Below, piece by piece: positions 53,817 through 63,147 of a stretch of DNA of 64,000 nucleotides. The notes under the pieces were generated by a model. That model did not search any database. It saw only the letters and a program-made list of their open reading frames with translations, and had not been told where the DNA came from. Origin of the DNA: Bermanella sp047621325. Its GTDB lineage: Bacteria > Pseudomonadota > Gammaproteobacteria > Pseudomonadales > Oceanobacteraceae. The position numbers and the translations under genes were made by a program. The stretch covers positions 62,001-126,000 of the forward strand of contig JBLHLT010000002.1 of NCBI GenBank assembly GCA_047621325.1, read 5' to 3'. Every line of letters begins with the position of its first letter. Within the stretch, counting starts at the first letter, position 1.

Positions 53817-54188
53817 ATGTTGAAGTTTAAGTTTTTACTGTGGATTTTTTCCCAATTACTAAAAAAAGCAGCAAAGAATAATCCTGCCTGTGCTGAATAC
53901 ATTGCGGGTAAAGATTTGGTTTTCCAAATCCAGACCGAAAGTGGCAGCGGTCGCAACTTTACGGTGAAAGATGGTAAGGTGAAATCTTCTGCTGGTTTAA
54001 CCAAAGAGCCAACCTTTACCCTAAGTTTTAAAGATGCTGCCACAGGTATGGCGATCTTAACGGCCAAAGATAAAAATGCATTCATGGCCGGTATTCAAAG
54101 CAAAGACTTAGTGATCAGCGGTAACTTTGCTGAGGTAATGTGGTTTCAAGGTTTAACTAAATACCTAAAACCTAATAAAAAGAAATAA
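53817..54188 (+). CDS. SCP2 sterol-binding-domain protein
   Basis: From ATG 53817 (MLKFKFLLWIFSQLLKK) the product has 123 residues; a TTG start at 53769 is less likely. The SCP2 fold shows VFQIQTESGSGRNFTVKDGK, PTFTLSFKDAATGMAILT and then DLVISGNFAEVMWFQGL. Such small proteins bind lipids; the hydrophobic N-terminus suggests membrane contact. It lies two bases before the symporter gene. Confidence 0.75.
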   Translation: MLKFKFLLWIFSQLLKKAAKNNPACAEYIAGKDLVFQIQTESGSGRNFTVKDGKVKSSAGLTKEPTFTLSFKDAATGMAILTAKDKNAFMAGIQSKDLVISGNFAEVMWFQGLTKYLKPNKKK

Positions 54189-54190
54189 TC

Positions 54191-55501
54191 ATGAAACAAC
54201 CTCACGGGCTGACACAGCAAATATTGATTGCCATGGTATTTGCCATCATTTTGGGTGCATGCGCGCAATTCATTATTGGCATCAATCCTTGGATCGATAT
54301 CGTACTGAACGATTGGCTCGTGGGGGGATTATTTTTCATTGTCGGTAAAGTGTTTGTTGCCACGTTGAAATTGTTGGTGGTGCCACTGGTTTTAGTTTCT
54401 TTAGTGTGTGGCGCCGCAAGCTTAGGTTCAGGCAAACAGCTTGGTCGTTTAGGCGGCAAAACCTTATTGTTATATTTATTTACCACCGCCGTGGCCATTT
54501 CTCTTGCCATGGGTTTTGCGTGGTTATTTGAGCCCGGTGTTGGCGCGAACTTGTCTAGTAATACCGCGCTGACCATTAACCAAGGCAGTTCGTTTGCGCA
54601 GGTAATGATTGATATCTTTCCGAGCAATCCTATCGCCGCTATGGCGGAAGGTAAGATGCTGCAAATCATTGTGTTTGCTTTGCTGTTGGGCATGGCGGTC
54701 AACCACAGTGGCGAAGCTGGTCAGCGTATCCGCCTTAATTTTGAAGATTGGAATACCGTGGTGCTGAACCTTGTCACCATGTTGATGAAATTAGCCCCTT
54801 ATGGCGTGTTCGCTTTATTGTTTACTTTGTTTGCTCGCCAAGGATTAGGGGCGATTCAAGAGTTGTCGGTGTACTTTGGCACCGTGGTATTTGTGTTATT
54901 GCTGCAAGCATTCTTAATTTACCCAACCATGCTCACAGTATTGGCGCGGTTAAACCCGCTCATATTTTTAAAGAAAATGCGCAACGTGCAGTTGTTTGCG
55001 TTTAGTACGGCATCGAGTAATGCAACCTTACCAGTGACCATGCGTACCGTTGAAGAACGTTTAGGTGTCGATAACCGTGTCGCGTCATTTAGTTTGCCAT
55101 TAGGCGCAACCTTAAACATGGATGGCACGGCCATCATGCAAGGTGTCGCGACGGTGTTTATTGCACAAGCTTACGGTATCCATTTAGATGCGATGGACTT
55201 CTTAACGGTGATCGCGACGGCGACGTTGGCCTCTATTGGTACTGCCGGTGTGCCGGGGGTGGGATTGGTCATGTTGTCCATGGTGCTGACTCAAGTTGGT
55301 TTGCCCGTTGAAGGTATTGCCTTGATCATTGGTGTGGACCGTTTATTGGATATGATGCGCACCGCGGTGAACGTAACCGGTGATGCAACTGTCACCTGTG
55401 TGGTGGCGAAATCAGAGCAGCAGTTAGATGAAACCGTATTTAATGATCCAGACGTTGCGCTGGTGGATGAAGAGCATGATTCAGTAAAAGGGAAGTCCTA
55501 A
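54191..55501 (+). CDS. dicarboxylate/amino acid:cation symporter (DAACS family)
   Basis: The product has 436 residues and about eight helices with two re-entrant loops. The family signatures FSTASSNATLPVTMRTVEE and LGATLNMDGTAIMQGVATVF, then IGTAGVPGVGLVMLS and DRLLDMMRTAVNVTGDA, are all intact. It takes up C4-dicarboxylates or amino acids with Na+ or H+. GltP and SstT-like transporters are the alternatives. It is close to the SCP2 gene in front and the exported protein behind. Confidence 0.9.
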   Translation: MKQPHGLTQQILIAMVFAIILGACAQFIIGINPWIDIVLNDWLVGGLFFIVGKVFVATLKLLVVPLVLVSLVCGAASLGSGKQLGRLGGKTLLLYLFTTAVAISLAMGFAWLFEPGVGANLSSNTALTINQGSSFAQVMIDIFPSNPIAAMAEGKMLQIIVFALLLGMAVNHSGEAGQRIRLNFEDWNTVVLNLVTMLMKLAPYGVFALLFTLFARQGLGAIQELSVYFGTVVFVLLLQAFLIYPTMLTVLARLNPLIFLKKMRNVQLFAFSTASSNATLPVTMRTVEERLGVDNRVASFSLPLGATLNMDGTAIMQGVATVFIAQAYGIHLDAMDFLTVIATATLASIGTAGVPGVGLVMLSMVLTQVGLPVEGIALIIGVDRLLDMMRTAVNVTGDATVTCVVAKSEQQLDETVFNDPDVALVDEEHDSVKGKS

Positions 55502-56308
55502 ATGCGTTGGCTGTTATTTGTATTATTTCTGGCTCCTAGCGGGTTATGGGCGGCAACCCCGAGTGCCAATATTGAATCGTTGGTGGCGCAAGTTTCGCCG
55601 TTTTGGAAAACCCTTCGTCCTGCGTGTGTCATGGGTTTAGAGCCAGCGCTGCAATCGGCTGTTATTAATCGCGTGAACTTTCTAGATGAGCGCTTAATTG
55701 GCAGCGAATTAGAAAAGTCACTAGCGGCTCAAAGTAATGATCGCAGCGCGCAGTGGCGCTCACCCACTTGGGCTGAGCGCGACAAGCTTGAAAAAAGTGC
55801 GCTTAAGTTAAAAGACAGAGAGCCTTTACGAGAGTATTTTTTCAAGCTGCAAACCCAAACACCTAATCCAGAACGAGCAAAGTTGGTTGCGGATATCCAA
55901 CAGGTGTCTGAACAGCTTAATTTTACGTTGCGCAAAGAATTATGGAAAACCTGTCACGGGCTTGGTTTAGCGCAAATTCCAGTTTCACAGTTTGAAACGG
56001 CGGTAGAAAAACGCTGGCAGGCACAAGAAGAAAAAGTGCGTGTGCAACTAAGGCGTGAATTAGCGGCGTTCTATTTTTATAGTTATCGTCAAACCAGTAA
56101 CGCCCAGTTGCAGACATTTGTTGATGTGGCCACGGCATTGACGCCGTGGGTAGATGCAACATCGCAAGCGATTAGTGAACACTTTGCACGCTTACGTGCC
56201 CAGCTTTTGGCAGTACCGTTATTCGTTAGTTCTGATGAAGCTGGCGAGCCATTTCCTGCAGATCGTCCTTGGCCGCCATCACCTTCTCCAAAGCGGCTTC
56301 AGCCTTAG
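55502..56308 (+). CDS. exported hypothetical protein (268 aa), possibly DUF2059-like
   Basis: A signal peptide (MRWLLFVLFLAPSGLWAA) precedes a helical protein with two cysteines (near 42 and 149). The late REL-AAFYFYSYRQTSNAQLQTFV resembles the end of DUF2059-type proteins. It starts directly behind the symporter stop. Its last 83 bp overlap the convergent HDOD gene, and the C-terminus there (PADRPWPPSPSPKRLQP) is low-complexity, so the overlap is tolerated on this side. Confidence 0.6.
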   Translation: MRWLLFVLFLAPSGLWAATPSANIESLVAQVSPFWKTLRPACVMGLEPALQSAVINRVNFLDERLIGSELEKSLAAQSNDRSAQWRSPTWAERDKLEKSALKLKDREPLREYFFKLQTQTPNPERAKLVADIQQVSEQLNFTLRKELWKTCHGLGLAQIPVSQFETAVEKRWQAQEEKVRVQLRRELAAFYFYSYRQTSNAQLQTFVDVATALTPWVDATSQAISEHFARLRAQLLAVPLFVSSDEAGEPFPADRPWPPSPSPKRLQP

Positions 56309-57611
56309 TCATATCTAAACCAATTCGTGCAATGAGCGCATCTGGGATGGGCTCGAGTGGCGCATCATTCACTTGATGTTGACGCAATAAGCGTGCGGCA
56401 ATGAAAAGCATGGCACTGAGCACGTGATGATCGCCATCGTAATTAGGTTCGTTTTGATAGCGAATCGCAAGGCATACCGGTTCCGGTAAATTCCATTGTT
56501 TGAGCAAGCTGCTGCTAATTTGTTCGCGGGTGATCCCTATAAGGTGTTGCTCAATGAAATAGCGATTCACGTTAGGGTTGGCATCAATATGCAGATTGAT
56601 CATTTTAAAGTGAGGCGGAAAAACATGCCCCAAAATCAAATAACCAAAGTTATGCAGCAAGCCGCACAGGTAGGCGATGCCCTGTGTGGGGCGTTTATCC
56701 ACAGGCACTGCGCGGCACAACTCAGCCATTAACGCGGCACTATAGACACTTTGCTGCCAAAACGGCACGTAACCTTTAGGGCCATTTTTAGGTACCGATA
56801 AGGTCCGGCCAAGAGATAACCCCAGCGCTAAATTAATCACAAGATCAAACCCTAATACACGGATAACCGCTTCTTCAATATTAGTAATAGAGCCACTCAC
56901 ACCGTAATAAGGGCTGTTGGCCCAACTGATAACTTGTGCGGTTAAACCAGGGTCTTGACTCACAAGCTTGGCCAGCTCTTCGGTTTCGGCGTTGGCATCC
57001 ATACGTAATTCTATGATTTTTTGTGCGGTCTCAGGCATGGGTGGCATGTCGAGGGTTTCTTCTAAGCGTTGGTTGACTCTCAGCTCGGTAAAGCTGGTGA
57101 TGGCGTTATGAATGTGGGCTCGATCTGCATTGTGCCATTGATCCCCTGGAATCTGCATAGGTGGAATTTCCACACAATAATCCCCCACTTGGGCGCTGCT
57201 TACTAACGTTTGAAAATCGTTTTTATCTATGTGTAATTCTTGATCATTGCCCAGCGCCATGACGATCTCTTTTTCTTTTAATAGCGCTATATCAACAAAT
57301 GTTTCTAATCCGGTCACTTGCGGCAAAGCAGGTATGGCGTCTAACTGGAGCCCTTGTTTAATTTTATCGACTTGGGCTTTGTCGATAGGGAAAAATTCAC
57401 GGGTGGTTTGAGTGAACATTTTGTTCAAATCTAAAATACGGTTTGCTAAATGAATGACCTGAATACGCCCAAGCGTGTCTTCAAGAATGGTTAGCTGAGT
57501 AGTGGCGGGTGTGCTTGTAGGGGGTGTTGACATAGACGAACTCGGTTGTGATACAGAATAAGTAATTTGCCATTCATCTAGTACTTGCTGAACGCGGCTG
57601 GGTAGTGTCAT
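56226..57611 (-). CDS. YbaK-like and HDOD domain protein
   Basis: The product has 461 residues. The N-terminal part (about 1-165) resembles a YbaK/aminoacyl-tRNA deacylase fold (TREFFPIDKAQVDKIKQGLQ, ALPQVTGLETFVDIALLKEK). The HDOD domain (about 190-400) shows MPPMPETAQKIIELRMDANA, LVSQDPGLTAQVISWANSPY and GLLHNFGYLILGHVFP. HDOD proteins work in signalling, often with cyclic di-GMP. The stop side overlaps the convergent exported-protein gene. Confidence 0.82.
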   Translation of the reverse strand: MTLPSRVQQVLDEWQITYSVSQPSSSMSTPPTSTPATTQLTILEDTLGRIQVIHLANRILDLNKMFTQTTREFFPIDKAQVDKIKQGLQLDAIPALPQVTGLETFVDIALLKEKEIVMALGNDQELHIDKNDFQTLVSSAQVGDYCVEIPPMQIPGDQWHNADRAHIHNAITSFTELRVNQRLEETLDMPPMPETAQKIIELRMDANAETEELAKLVSQDPGLTAQVISWANSPYYGVSGSITNIEEAVIRVLGFDLVINLALGLSLGRTLSVPKNGPKGYVPFWQQSVYSAALMAELCRAVPVDKRPTQGIAYLCGLLHNFGYLILGHVFPPHFKMINLHIDANPNVNRYFIEQHLIGITREQISSSLLKQWNLPEPVCLAIRYQNEPNYDGDHHVLSAMLFIAARLLRQHQVNDAPLEPIPDALIARIGLDMTKAEAALEKVMAAKDDLQEMARQLHQN

Positions 57612-57867
57612 GAGACTGCCTGTAATTCATGGACTCTAATAATAACTATAGGCAATGCTGCTCAAACTGGCAGATTAAATTACAGCGCTGAGCCTGTTTT
57701 GTGAGGCGCGTAACAGCAGGGAAGGAGACAGGGGATGGATATCAACTTAGTGTGATAACACAGCCTGTTAGACTGATAATAGGTTATAAAGGCAGATAAA
57801 TTTACCCGTTTAAATCGGCGTAAAACAGAATGTTTTCAAACGTGGAACGGGTGTGGCTTACAAAATG

Positions 57868-57899
57868 TAAGCACCTAGGCACGCCTGCTTAGGTGCTTA
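57868..57899 (-). terminator. hairpin behind the periplasmic binding protein gene
   Basis: TAAGCACCTA (57868-57877) and TAGGTGCTTA (57890-57899) form a perfect 10-bp stem just behind the stop of the minus-strand gene. A second small stem (CTTACA/TGTAAG) overlaps it. The rest of 57612-57904 shows no gene. Confidence 0.6.
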
Positions 57900-57904
57900 T
57901 TAGG

Positions 57905-58657
57905 TTATCGGCCGTAGCTGCGTTCGATAATATTAATTTGGCCCGATGAGCGAACCTTTTCAAATGCGTCGTTAATCCTTTTCAGAATGCTAGGGTCTGT
58001 TTGGTTATTAAAAGCCAAATACAAGGGTGTTTGCTTAAACGATAAAACGGGCGTTAAGTCATCAATGTCGGCACTGTCCGATGCCACATACGGGCCGGAT
58101 AATTCATCGGCAATCCATAAGTCAATTTGGCCTAATAATAGGCGTTTAGGGTTCACACTGTCGTTGCCGATTGGTGACACATTGAAGTTATTTTTTTGTA
58201 AAAATAATGTCATGACGTCATCGTTATAGCCGCCAATGCGATACTTGCGCGCATCTTCAAGCGATTCTAATTTAATATCCGAGCCGGGTTTTGCAAATAA
58301 GGTCCAGCGTATCTCGGTGAGTGGGCCTACCCAATAAAAACTATCTTCACGTTCCGGTGTGCGCACCGTACAAAATAAGCCGTGGTTTTCTTTTTGTTTG
58401 ACCTTGCTGATGCCGTATTCCCAGTTACGCAACTTTATTTGAGTTTTGTAAGGCAGGTGCGTGATCATTTGCTTGACGATATCGGTGCATAAACCGGAGA
58501 TATTCTCGGCTTTGTGCGCAAATGCTTTGCCGTCAGAGGTCATGTTGTACGGGGGAAACTGCTCAGTAAGAAAGGTGATTTTTGTTTCGCCTTGAGCAAA
58601 TGCAGCGAAAACGGCATTGGCTAAAATAACAAACAGGAAGATCTTTTTAACGGTCAT
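57905..58657 (-). CDS. periplasmic substrate-binding protein, SBP_bac_3 family
   Basis: The start MTVKKIFLFVILANAVFAAF gives about 250 residues with a clean signal peptide; an upstream ATG at 58714 would put 18 residues before it. The fold shows ITFLTEQFPPYNMTSDGKA, GLCTDIVKQMITHLPYKTQI, then KYRIGGYNDDVMTLFLQKNN and a PLYLAFNNQTD strand. This is the orphan type of amino-acid-binding-like protein common in marine Gammaproteobacteria, with no ABC permease nearby. The ligand is unknown. Confidence 0.8.
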   Translation of the reverse strand: MTVKKIFLFVILANAVFAAFAQGETKITFLTEQFPPYNMTSDGKAFAHKAENISGLCTDIVKQMITHLPYKTQIKLRNWEYGISKVKQKENHGLFCTVRTPEREDSFYWVGPLTEIRWTLFAKPGSDIKLESLEDARKYRIGGYNDDVMTLFLQKNNFNVSPIGNDSVNPKRLLLGQIDLWIADELSGPYVASDSADIDDLTPVLSFKQTPLYLAFNNQTDPSILKRINDAFEKVRSSGQINIIERSYGR

Positions 58658-58719
58658 GGTGAGTCCATTGGGTGTCGGCGAAAATTCGGCGAGGTATTCT
58701 AACCAATTGATCAATCTTT

Positions 58720-60810
58720 TTACACTTGACCGTAGTGTATATTTTCACCTAACCAGCGCTCTATTAATGCATTTATGATGTAAGGCGCTTTGTGCTGGCA
58801 CAATTGCGCCCAGTTTTTAATGTCATCAAGCAAGTAGCCATCACGCTGTAAATCGGCAATACGCATTTGCATCAAACCTGTTTGGCGGGTGCCTAAGACC
58901 TCACCTGGGCCTCGAATTTGTAAATCGATTTCGGCAATTTTAAAGCCATCAGTGGTATCGCGCATGGCTTGAATGCGCTGTTTACCGGTTTGACTGAGCG
59001 GCGAGTTATACATGAGCACACAGTGGCTTTCTGTGGTGCCACGACCAACGCGCCCGCGTAATTGATGCAGTTGCGCGAGGCCTAGGCGCTCAGGGTTTTC
59101 AATGATCATTAAACTGGCGTTAGGCACATCGACACCCACTTCAATCACCGTGGTTGCCACTAACAAGTGAATATCACCTTGTTTGAATGCGGCCATGATG
59201 TCGGCTTTTTCTTGAGACTTTAAGCGGCCATGCACCAAACCTACCGTTAGCTCAGGCAAGGCGGCTTGCAGCTGTTGTGCGCTGACTTCAGCGGCTTGGG
59301 CTTCTAATGCTTCGCTCTCTTCTATGAGTGTGCACACCCAGTAGGCTTGGCGGCCTGATAAGCAAGCCCCACGAATACGCTCGACGACTTGGTCACGGCG
59401 CAGCTGATCAATGGCGACGGTGTTGACGGGCGTGCGCCCCGGTGGCAATTCGTCAATGATGCTGGTATCTAAGTCGGCATAGGCGGTCATGGCCAATGTA
59501 CGAGGAATCGGGGTGGCCGTCATGATGAGTTGATGGGGGCTTACGTCTTTGCCTTTTTGTTTTAGGGCCAAGCGCTGATGGACACCAAAGCGATGTTGTT
59601 CATCAATAATGGCTAAACCCAGTTTGGCAAACTCGACCTCATCCTGAAACAGTGCATGGGTGCCGATCACCAGCTGTGCCTCACCATTGGCGATTGCCTC
59701 TAGGGTGGCCACACGAGCCTTACCTTTTACTTTGCCCGCCAGCCAAGCCAGTGAAATGCCAAGGGGCTCAAACCAGCTTTGAAAATTCTTTAAATGTTGT
59801 TCGGCTAAAATCTCGGTAGGTGCCATTAGCGCCACTTGATAACCCTGCTCAAGCGCACTTAGGGCGGCCAGTGCCGCGACTAGGGTTTTGCCAGAGCCAA
59901 CATCCCCCTGCACCAAGCGCAGCATTGGGAGGCCCTTGATTAAGTCTTGTTGAATCTCGTTGGCCACGCGCTGCTGTGCGCCGGTTGGGCTGAAAGGTAA
60001 TCCCGCCAGAAAGCGCGGCTTTAGTTTGATTGAGTTAGGTAGAACCGGCGCACGATCTTGTTGGATCGTAGCGCGCATTTTTAGCAGCGATAAATTATGG
60101 GCCAGTAGTTCTTCCATAATTAAACGCTTTTGCGTGGGATGTTGATTGTTTTCTAATTCATCGATGTTTGCGCCAACCGGCGGCTGGTGTAAATATAGCA
60201 AAGCGCTGCGTAAATCCGGCAGTTGGTAAGGCTCTAGCAATGCTGGCGGAATGAGGTCATCAATGGCGCGCCCTTTTTTTAATAGTGCGATCACCTGCGC
60301 CATTAGCTGACGCCAGCGAGCTTGGGTTAAGCCCTCAGTGCTGGGGTAAATAGGGGTTAAGGTATCTTCGGTAGGAAGGGCCGCTAACTCTTCGACAAAT
60401 TGATATTCTGGGTGGTAAAGCTCAAGGCCAGCTCGACCTCGGCGCACTTCACCATAACAACGGATGCGCGCGCCTTTTTTTAAGTTGTTTTTCTGAGCGC
60501 CGCTAAAATGATAAAAGCGCAAGGTGATGGTGCCGGTGCCATCTTGCACGCGAACGGCGAGGGAGCGACGTTTGCCAAAGACCACGTCGGCCAGCATGAT
60601 TTCCCCTTCGATGACCACATCCATATTCGGGCGCAGACTGCCAATAGGGGCAATGCGGGTGCGATCTTGATAATGCAGCGGCAAATGAAATAACAAATCT
60701 TGCACGCTGTGAATGCCGAGCTTGGCCAGTTTCTCGGCAAACTTATCCCCAACATTTTTTAATTCAGTAACCGGTGCTCGGCCCAGTGATTGCTCTAAAA
60801 CAGTTGGCAT
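58720..60810 (-). CDS. recG: ATP-dependent DNA helicase RecG
   Basis: The start at 60810 (MPTVLEQSLGRAPVTELKNV) gives 696 residues, close to E. coli RecG (693). A longer frame from 60927 lies inside oxyR and is not needed. The wedge/OB domain (about 50-160), Walker A LVQGDVGSGKT, DEQHRFG (motif II) and motif VI QLRGRVGRG are all present, with TATPIPRTLAMTAY between. RecG rescues stalled forks. Its first 16 bases overlap the end of oxyR, as in an oxyR-recG operon known from Pseudomonas. Confidence 0.96.
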   Translation of the reverse strand: MPTVLEQSLGRAPVTELKNVGDKFAEKLAKLGIHSVQDLLFHLPLHYQDRTRIAPIGSLRPNMDVVIEGEIMLADVVFGKRRSLAVRVQDGTGTITLRFYHFSGAQKNNLKKGARIRCYGEVRRGRAGLELYHPEYQFVEELAALPTEDTLTPIYPSTEGLTQARWRQLMAQVIALLKKGRAIDDLIPPALLEPYQLPDLRSALLYLHQPPVGANIDELENNQHPTQKRLIMEELLAHNLSLLKMRATIQQDRAPVLPNSIKLKPRFLAGLPFSPTGAQQRVANEIQQDLIKGLPMLRLVQGDVGSGKTLVAALAALSALEQGYQVALMAPTEILAEQHLKNFQSWFEPLGISLAWLAGKVKGKARVATLEAIANGEAQLVIGTHALFQDEVEFAKLGLAIIDEQHRFGVHQRLALKQKGKDVSPHQLIMTATPIPRTLAMTAYADLDTSIIDELPPGRTPVNTVAIDQLRRDQVVERIRGACLSGRQAYWVCTLIEESEALEAQAAEVSAQQLQAALPELTVGLVHGRLKSQEKADIMAAFKQGDIHLLVATTVIEVGVDVPNASLMIIENPERLGLAQLHQLRGRVGRGTTESHCVLMYNSPLSQTGKQRIQAMRDTTDGFKIAEIDLQIRGPGEVLGTRQTGLMQMRIADLQRDGYLLDDIKNWAQLCQHKAPYIINALIERWLGENIHYGQV

Positions 60811-61697
60811 AAGCTGGCTGCTTGGGTGATTAAATCCACCGCTTTTGGTCGAGGAAAACTGGCGCGCCATGCAATCGCAACCGTACGCGAAGGTGCTGGG
60901 CGCACAAAAGGCCGCGTTTCTAGCCAACCGTTGGCATACAAGCCGACACCGGTGGCACTTTTTGGTAATACGGTGATACCAAGGCCAGATGCCACCATAT
61001 GGCGCAGCGTTTCAAGTGAGCTGCCTTCGGCAATGGATTTTAATTGCGTGTTCTGGTTGCGATGCAGCGCAGGGCACATGTCCAAAACTTGGTCACGAAA
61101 GCAATGGCCTTCACCTAATAATAATAAATTGCTGTCCGGTAATAATTCGGGGCTGATGGCTTTATGTTTTAGCCAGTCATGGCCTTTTGGTAACAGCACT
61201 TCAAACGCTTCGTCATATAACGGTTTGGTGAGTACATCGACCTCAGTAAACGGCAGCGCGATGATGATGACATCAAGCTCGCCTTCTCTTAGTTTCTTAC
61301 GTAATACGCGGGTGTAGTTTTCCTCAATATACAAAGGCATCTGGGGTGCCAATTGCTGCACTTGGGGAATCAAATGCGGGAATAAATAAGGGCCGATGGT
61401 GAAAATAGCGCCGATTTTAAGTGGGCCTTTTAGTTGGTCTTTACCGCCGGTGGCAATGTCTTTAAGTGCGCGCACATTCTCTAACACTATCTGTGCTTGG
61501 TGTACCACTTGCTCGCCTAGAGGGGTAACTTTCACCGCATTTTTAGAACGCTCAAATAAGCTAATGCCTAGCTCGCCCTCAAGTTTTTTGATAGCGACAC
61601 TTAAGGTGGGTTGGCTCACAAAGCAGCGCTCGGCCGCTCGGCCAAAGTGACGGTCTTGAGCCAGCGCGACGATGTATTTTAATTCTGATAACGTCAT
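60795..61697 (-). CDS. oxyR: LysR-type peroxide regulator OxyR
   Basis: The product has 300 residues. The N-terminal helix-turn-helix (LKYIVALAQDRHFGRAAERC, then SQPTLSVAIKKLE) is followed by the effector domain. The redox pair is in HCFRDQVLDMCPALH: two cysteines nine residues apart, the spacing of Cys199 and Cys208 in E. coli OxyR. It activates peroxide defence. It is coupled to recG by overlap. The upstream 61698-61821 region, shared with the divergent epimerase gene, should hold the operator. Confidence 0.95.
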   Translation of the reverse strand: MTLSELKYIVALAQDRHFGRAAERCFVSQPTLSVAIKKLEGELGISLFERSKNAVKVTPLGEQVVHQAQIVLENVRALKDIATGGKDQLKGPLKIGAIFTIGPYLFPHLIPQVQQLAPQMPLYIEENYTRVLRKKLREGELDVIIIALPFTEVDVLTKPLYDEAFEVLLPKGHDWLKHKAISPELLPDSNLLLLGEGHCFRDQVLDMCPALHRNQNTQLKSIAEGSSLETLRHMVASGLGITVLPKSATGVGLYANGWLETRPFVRPAPSRTVAIAWRASFPRPKAVDLITQAASLCQLF

Positions 61698-61821
61698 ATT
61701 TCGATTACCTTATGAATCCGATATAGTGCGCTCAAAGCCTAAATGCAATTATCGTCTAAGCTTAACGAGAGCGGTGACGTAAATAAAGCATGATAGTCGC
61801 TTTCTATCATAAGGAGTAGAT

Positions 61822-62679
61822 ATGTCGCGTATTCTAATCGTAGGCAGTGGTGATATTGGTGGTGGTCTTGCCAAATCGCTGGCCGCAAAAGGTCACACAG
61901 TATGGGGCATACGCCGCAGTGAAAAGCCCATCGGTGAGGGTGTTACCACGCTCAGCGCCGATGTGTCTGACATGGAAACCTTAATAGGACAAATCCCTGA
62001 AAAACTCGATTACGTCGTGTATTCCATTGCGAGCCCTGATTTTTCAGAGGAAGGTTACGACCAATACTATGTGCATGGCTTAGTGCATATTCTTGCATTG
62101 CTTAAACAACAACACGAGCAGCCTAAGCGAGTGATATTTGTTTCCAGCACCAGTGTGTACCCTCAACATGACGGCTCGTGGGTAGATGAGACCACATTAG
62201 CCGAACCCACCGCGTTTGCAGGGCGTAAAATGCTCGAGGCTGAGTCCAAGCTGCAAGGCAGTGATTACCCTCATACCACGGTGCGATTTAGTGGCATATA
62301 TGGCCCAGGGCGTACACGCTTAATCAATCAAGCCAAAGGCGGTAGCCATTGTGATCCCGAACCTGATTTATGGACGAACCGCATTCATCGTGATGATTGT
62401 ATTGGTGTATTAGAGTTTATTATCGAACAAGACATGGCAGGCAAGCCGCTAGATGAGCTGTATATCGGCACCGACTCGGCGCCCACCACGTTTTTTGAGA
62501 TTTTAGAGTGGCTGAAAGACCGCATTAATGATGTCGAGCCAGACCACGATGTACCCGAAGCCAGCCGTCGCGGTAACAAGCGCTTATCCAATAAACGCTT
62601 ATTAGACGCAGGTTATCAATTTAAATATGAGCAATACCAACAAGGGTATGAAGAGATTTTAACGCAGATGGGTTATTAG
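61822..62679 (+). CDS. NAD(P)-dependent epimerase/SDR family protein, YeeZ-like
   Basis: The product has 285 residues. The nucleotide site is ILIVGSGDIGGGLAKSLAAK, followed by VYSIASPDF, the VSSTSVYPQHDGSWVDE strand and VRFSGIYGPGRTRLI. It is an extended short-chain dehydrogenase; the usual YxxxK is replaced by FAGRKML, as in the YeeZ subgroup. The substrate is unknown. AAGGAG (61811-61816) precedes the start, and the gene is divergent from oxyR. Confidence 0.85.
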   Translation: MSRILIVGSGDIGGGLAKSLAAKGHTVWGIRRSEKPIGEGVTTLSADVSDMETLIGQIPEKLDYVVYSIASPDFSEEGYDQYYVHGLVHILALLKQQHEQPKRVIFVSSTSVYPQHDGSWVDETTLAEPTAFAGRKMLEAESKLQGSDYPHTTVRFSGIYGPGRTRLINQAKGGSHCDPEPDLWTNRIHRDDCIGVLEFIIEQDMAGKPLDELYIGTDSAPTTFFEILEWLKDRINDVEPDHDVPEASRRGNKRLSNKRLLDAGYQFKYEQYQQGYEEILTQMGY

Positions 62680-62691
62680 TTTTAAACAGGC

Positions 62692-62726
62692 ATAAAAAAG
62701 GCGTCTAATAAGACGCCTTTTTTGTT
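62692..62726. terminator. bidirectional terminator
   Basis: AAAAAGGCGTCT, loop AATA, AGACGCCTTTTTT: a strong stem with A-run on one side and T-run on the other. It serves the epimerase gene and the convergent small gene. Confidence 0.93.
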
Positions 62727-62738
62727 ACAGCGATATGA

Positions 62739-63071
62739 TTAATCGTCTTCGTATTCAACTTTACGGCCACTGCTTGAACAGCCTAGGCAGCGAATAAATG
62801 TCGCTTTAGCTGGGGTAAGAACAAGCACTTCTGCCGCGTCTCCTGCATTACCGCCCAATAAGCTAAACGGCAGTGTAAAAACCCATATAACCGTACCAAC
62901 AGCGGTTGCCACTAACGTCAAAGGGCGCACAATTAAGCCATCAAATGCCATGGCCGCAGCAGAAGGGGTTTCGTCTATTTCTTGTGCTTGAGCATGCATT
63001 GGTAATGCAAACATGAGCATGGCAGCAAGAATCATCATGCCGTTTTTAAGTTGGCTAGAAAGGTTTAGCAT
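62739..63071 (-). CDS. small exported membrane-associated protein
   Basis: The product has 110 residues: a signal peptide (LAAMLMFALPMHAQAQ), then a hydrophobic helix (PLTLVATAVGTVIWVFTLPF) with SLLGGNAGDAAEVLVLTPAK. This pattern is common in Gammaproteobacteria and is often labelled a multidrug-transporter-like protein, without experimental basis. The tail has a CLGC pair. Confidence 0.7.
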   Translation of the reverse strand: MLNLSSQLKNGMMILAAMLMFALPMHAQAQEIDETPSAAAMAFDGLIVRPLTLVATAVGTVIWVFTLPFSLLGGNAGDAAEVLVLTPAKATFIRCLGCSSSGRKVEYEDD

Positions 63072-63147
63072 TGTTATTGTCCCTGTACATGACGCTTATT
63101 ATTGAGCGAACTATATCAGCTTTTTCTGGGATATGGCGAGCACATCA

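Noticed and set aside
58720..60927. RecG start at 60927
   Set aside because: The extra 39 residues lie within oxyR in another frame and do not resemble RecG; MPTVLEQ at 60810 fits the family length.
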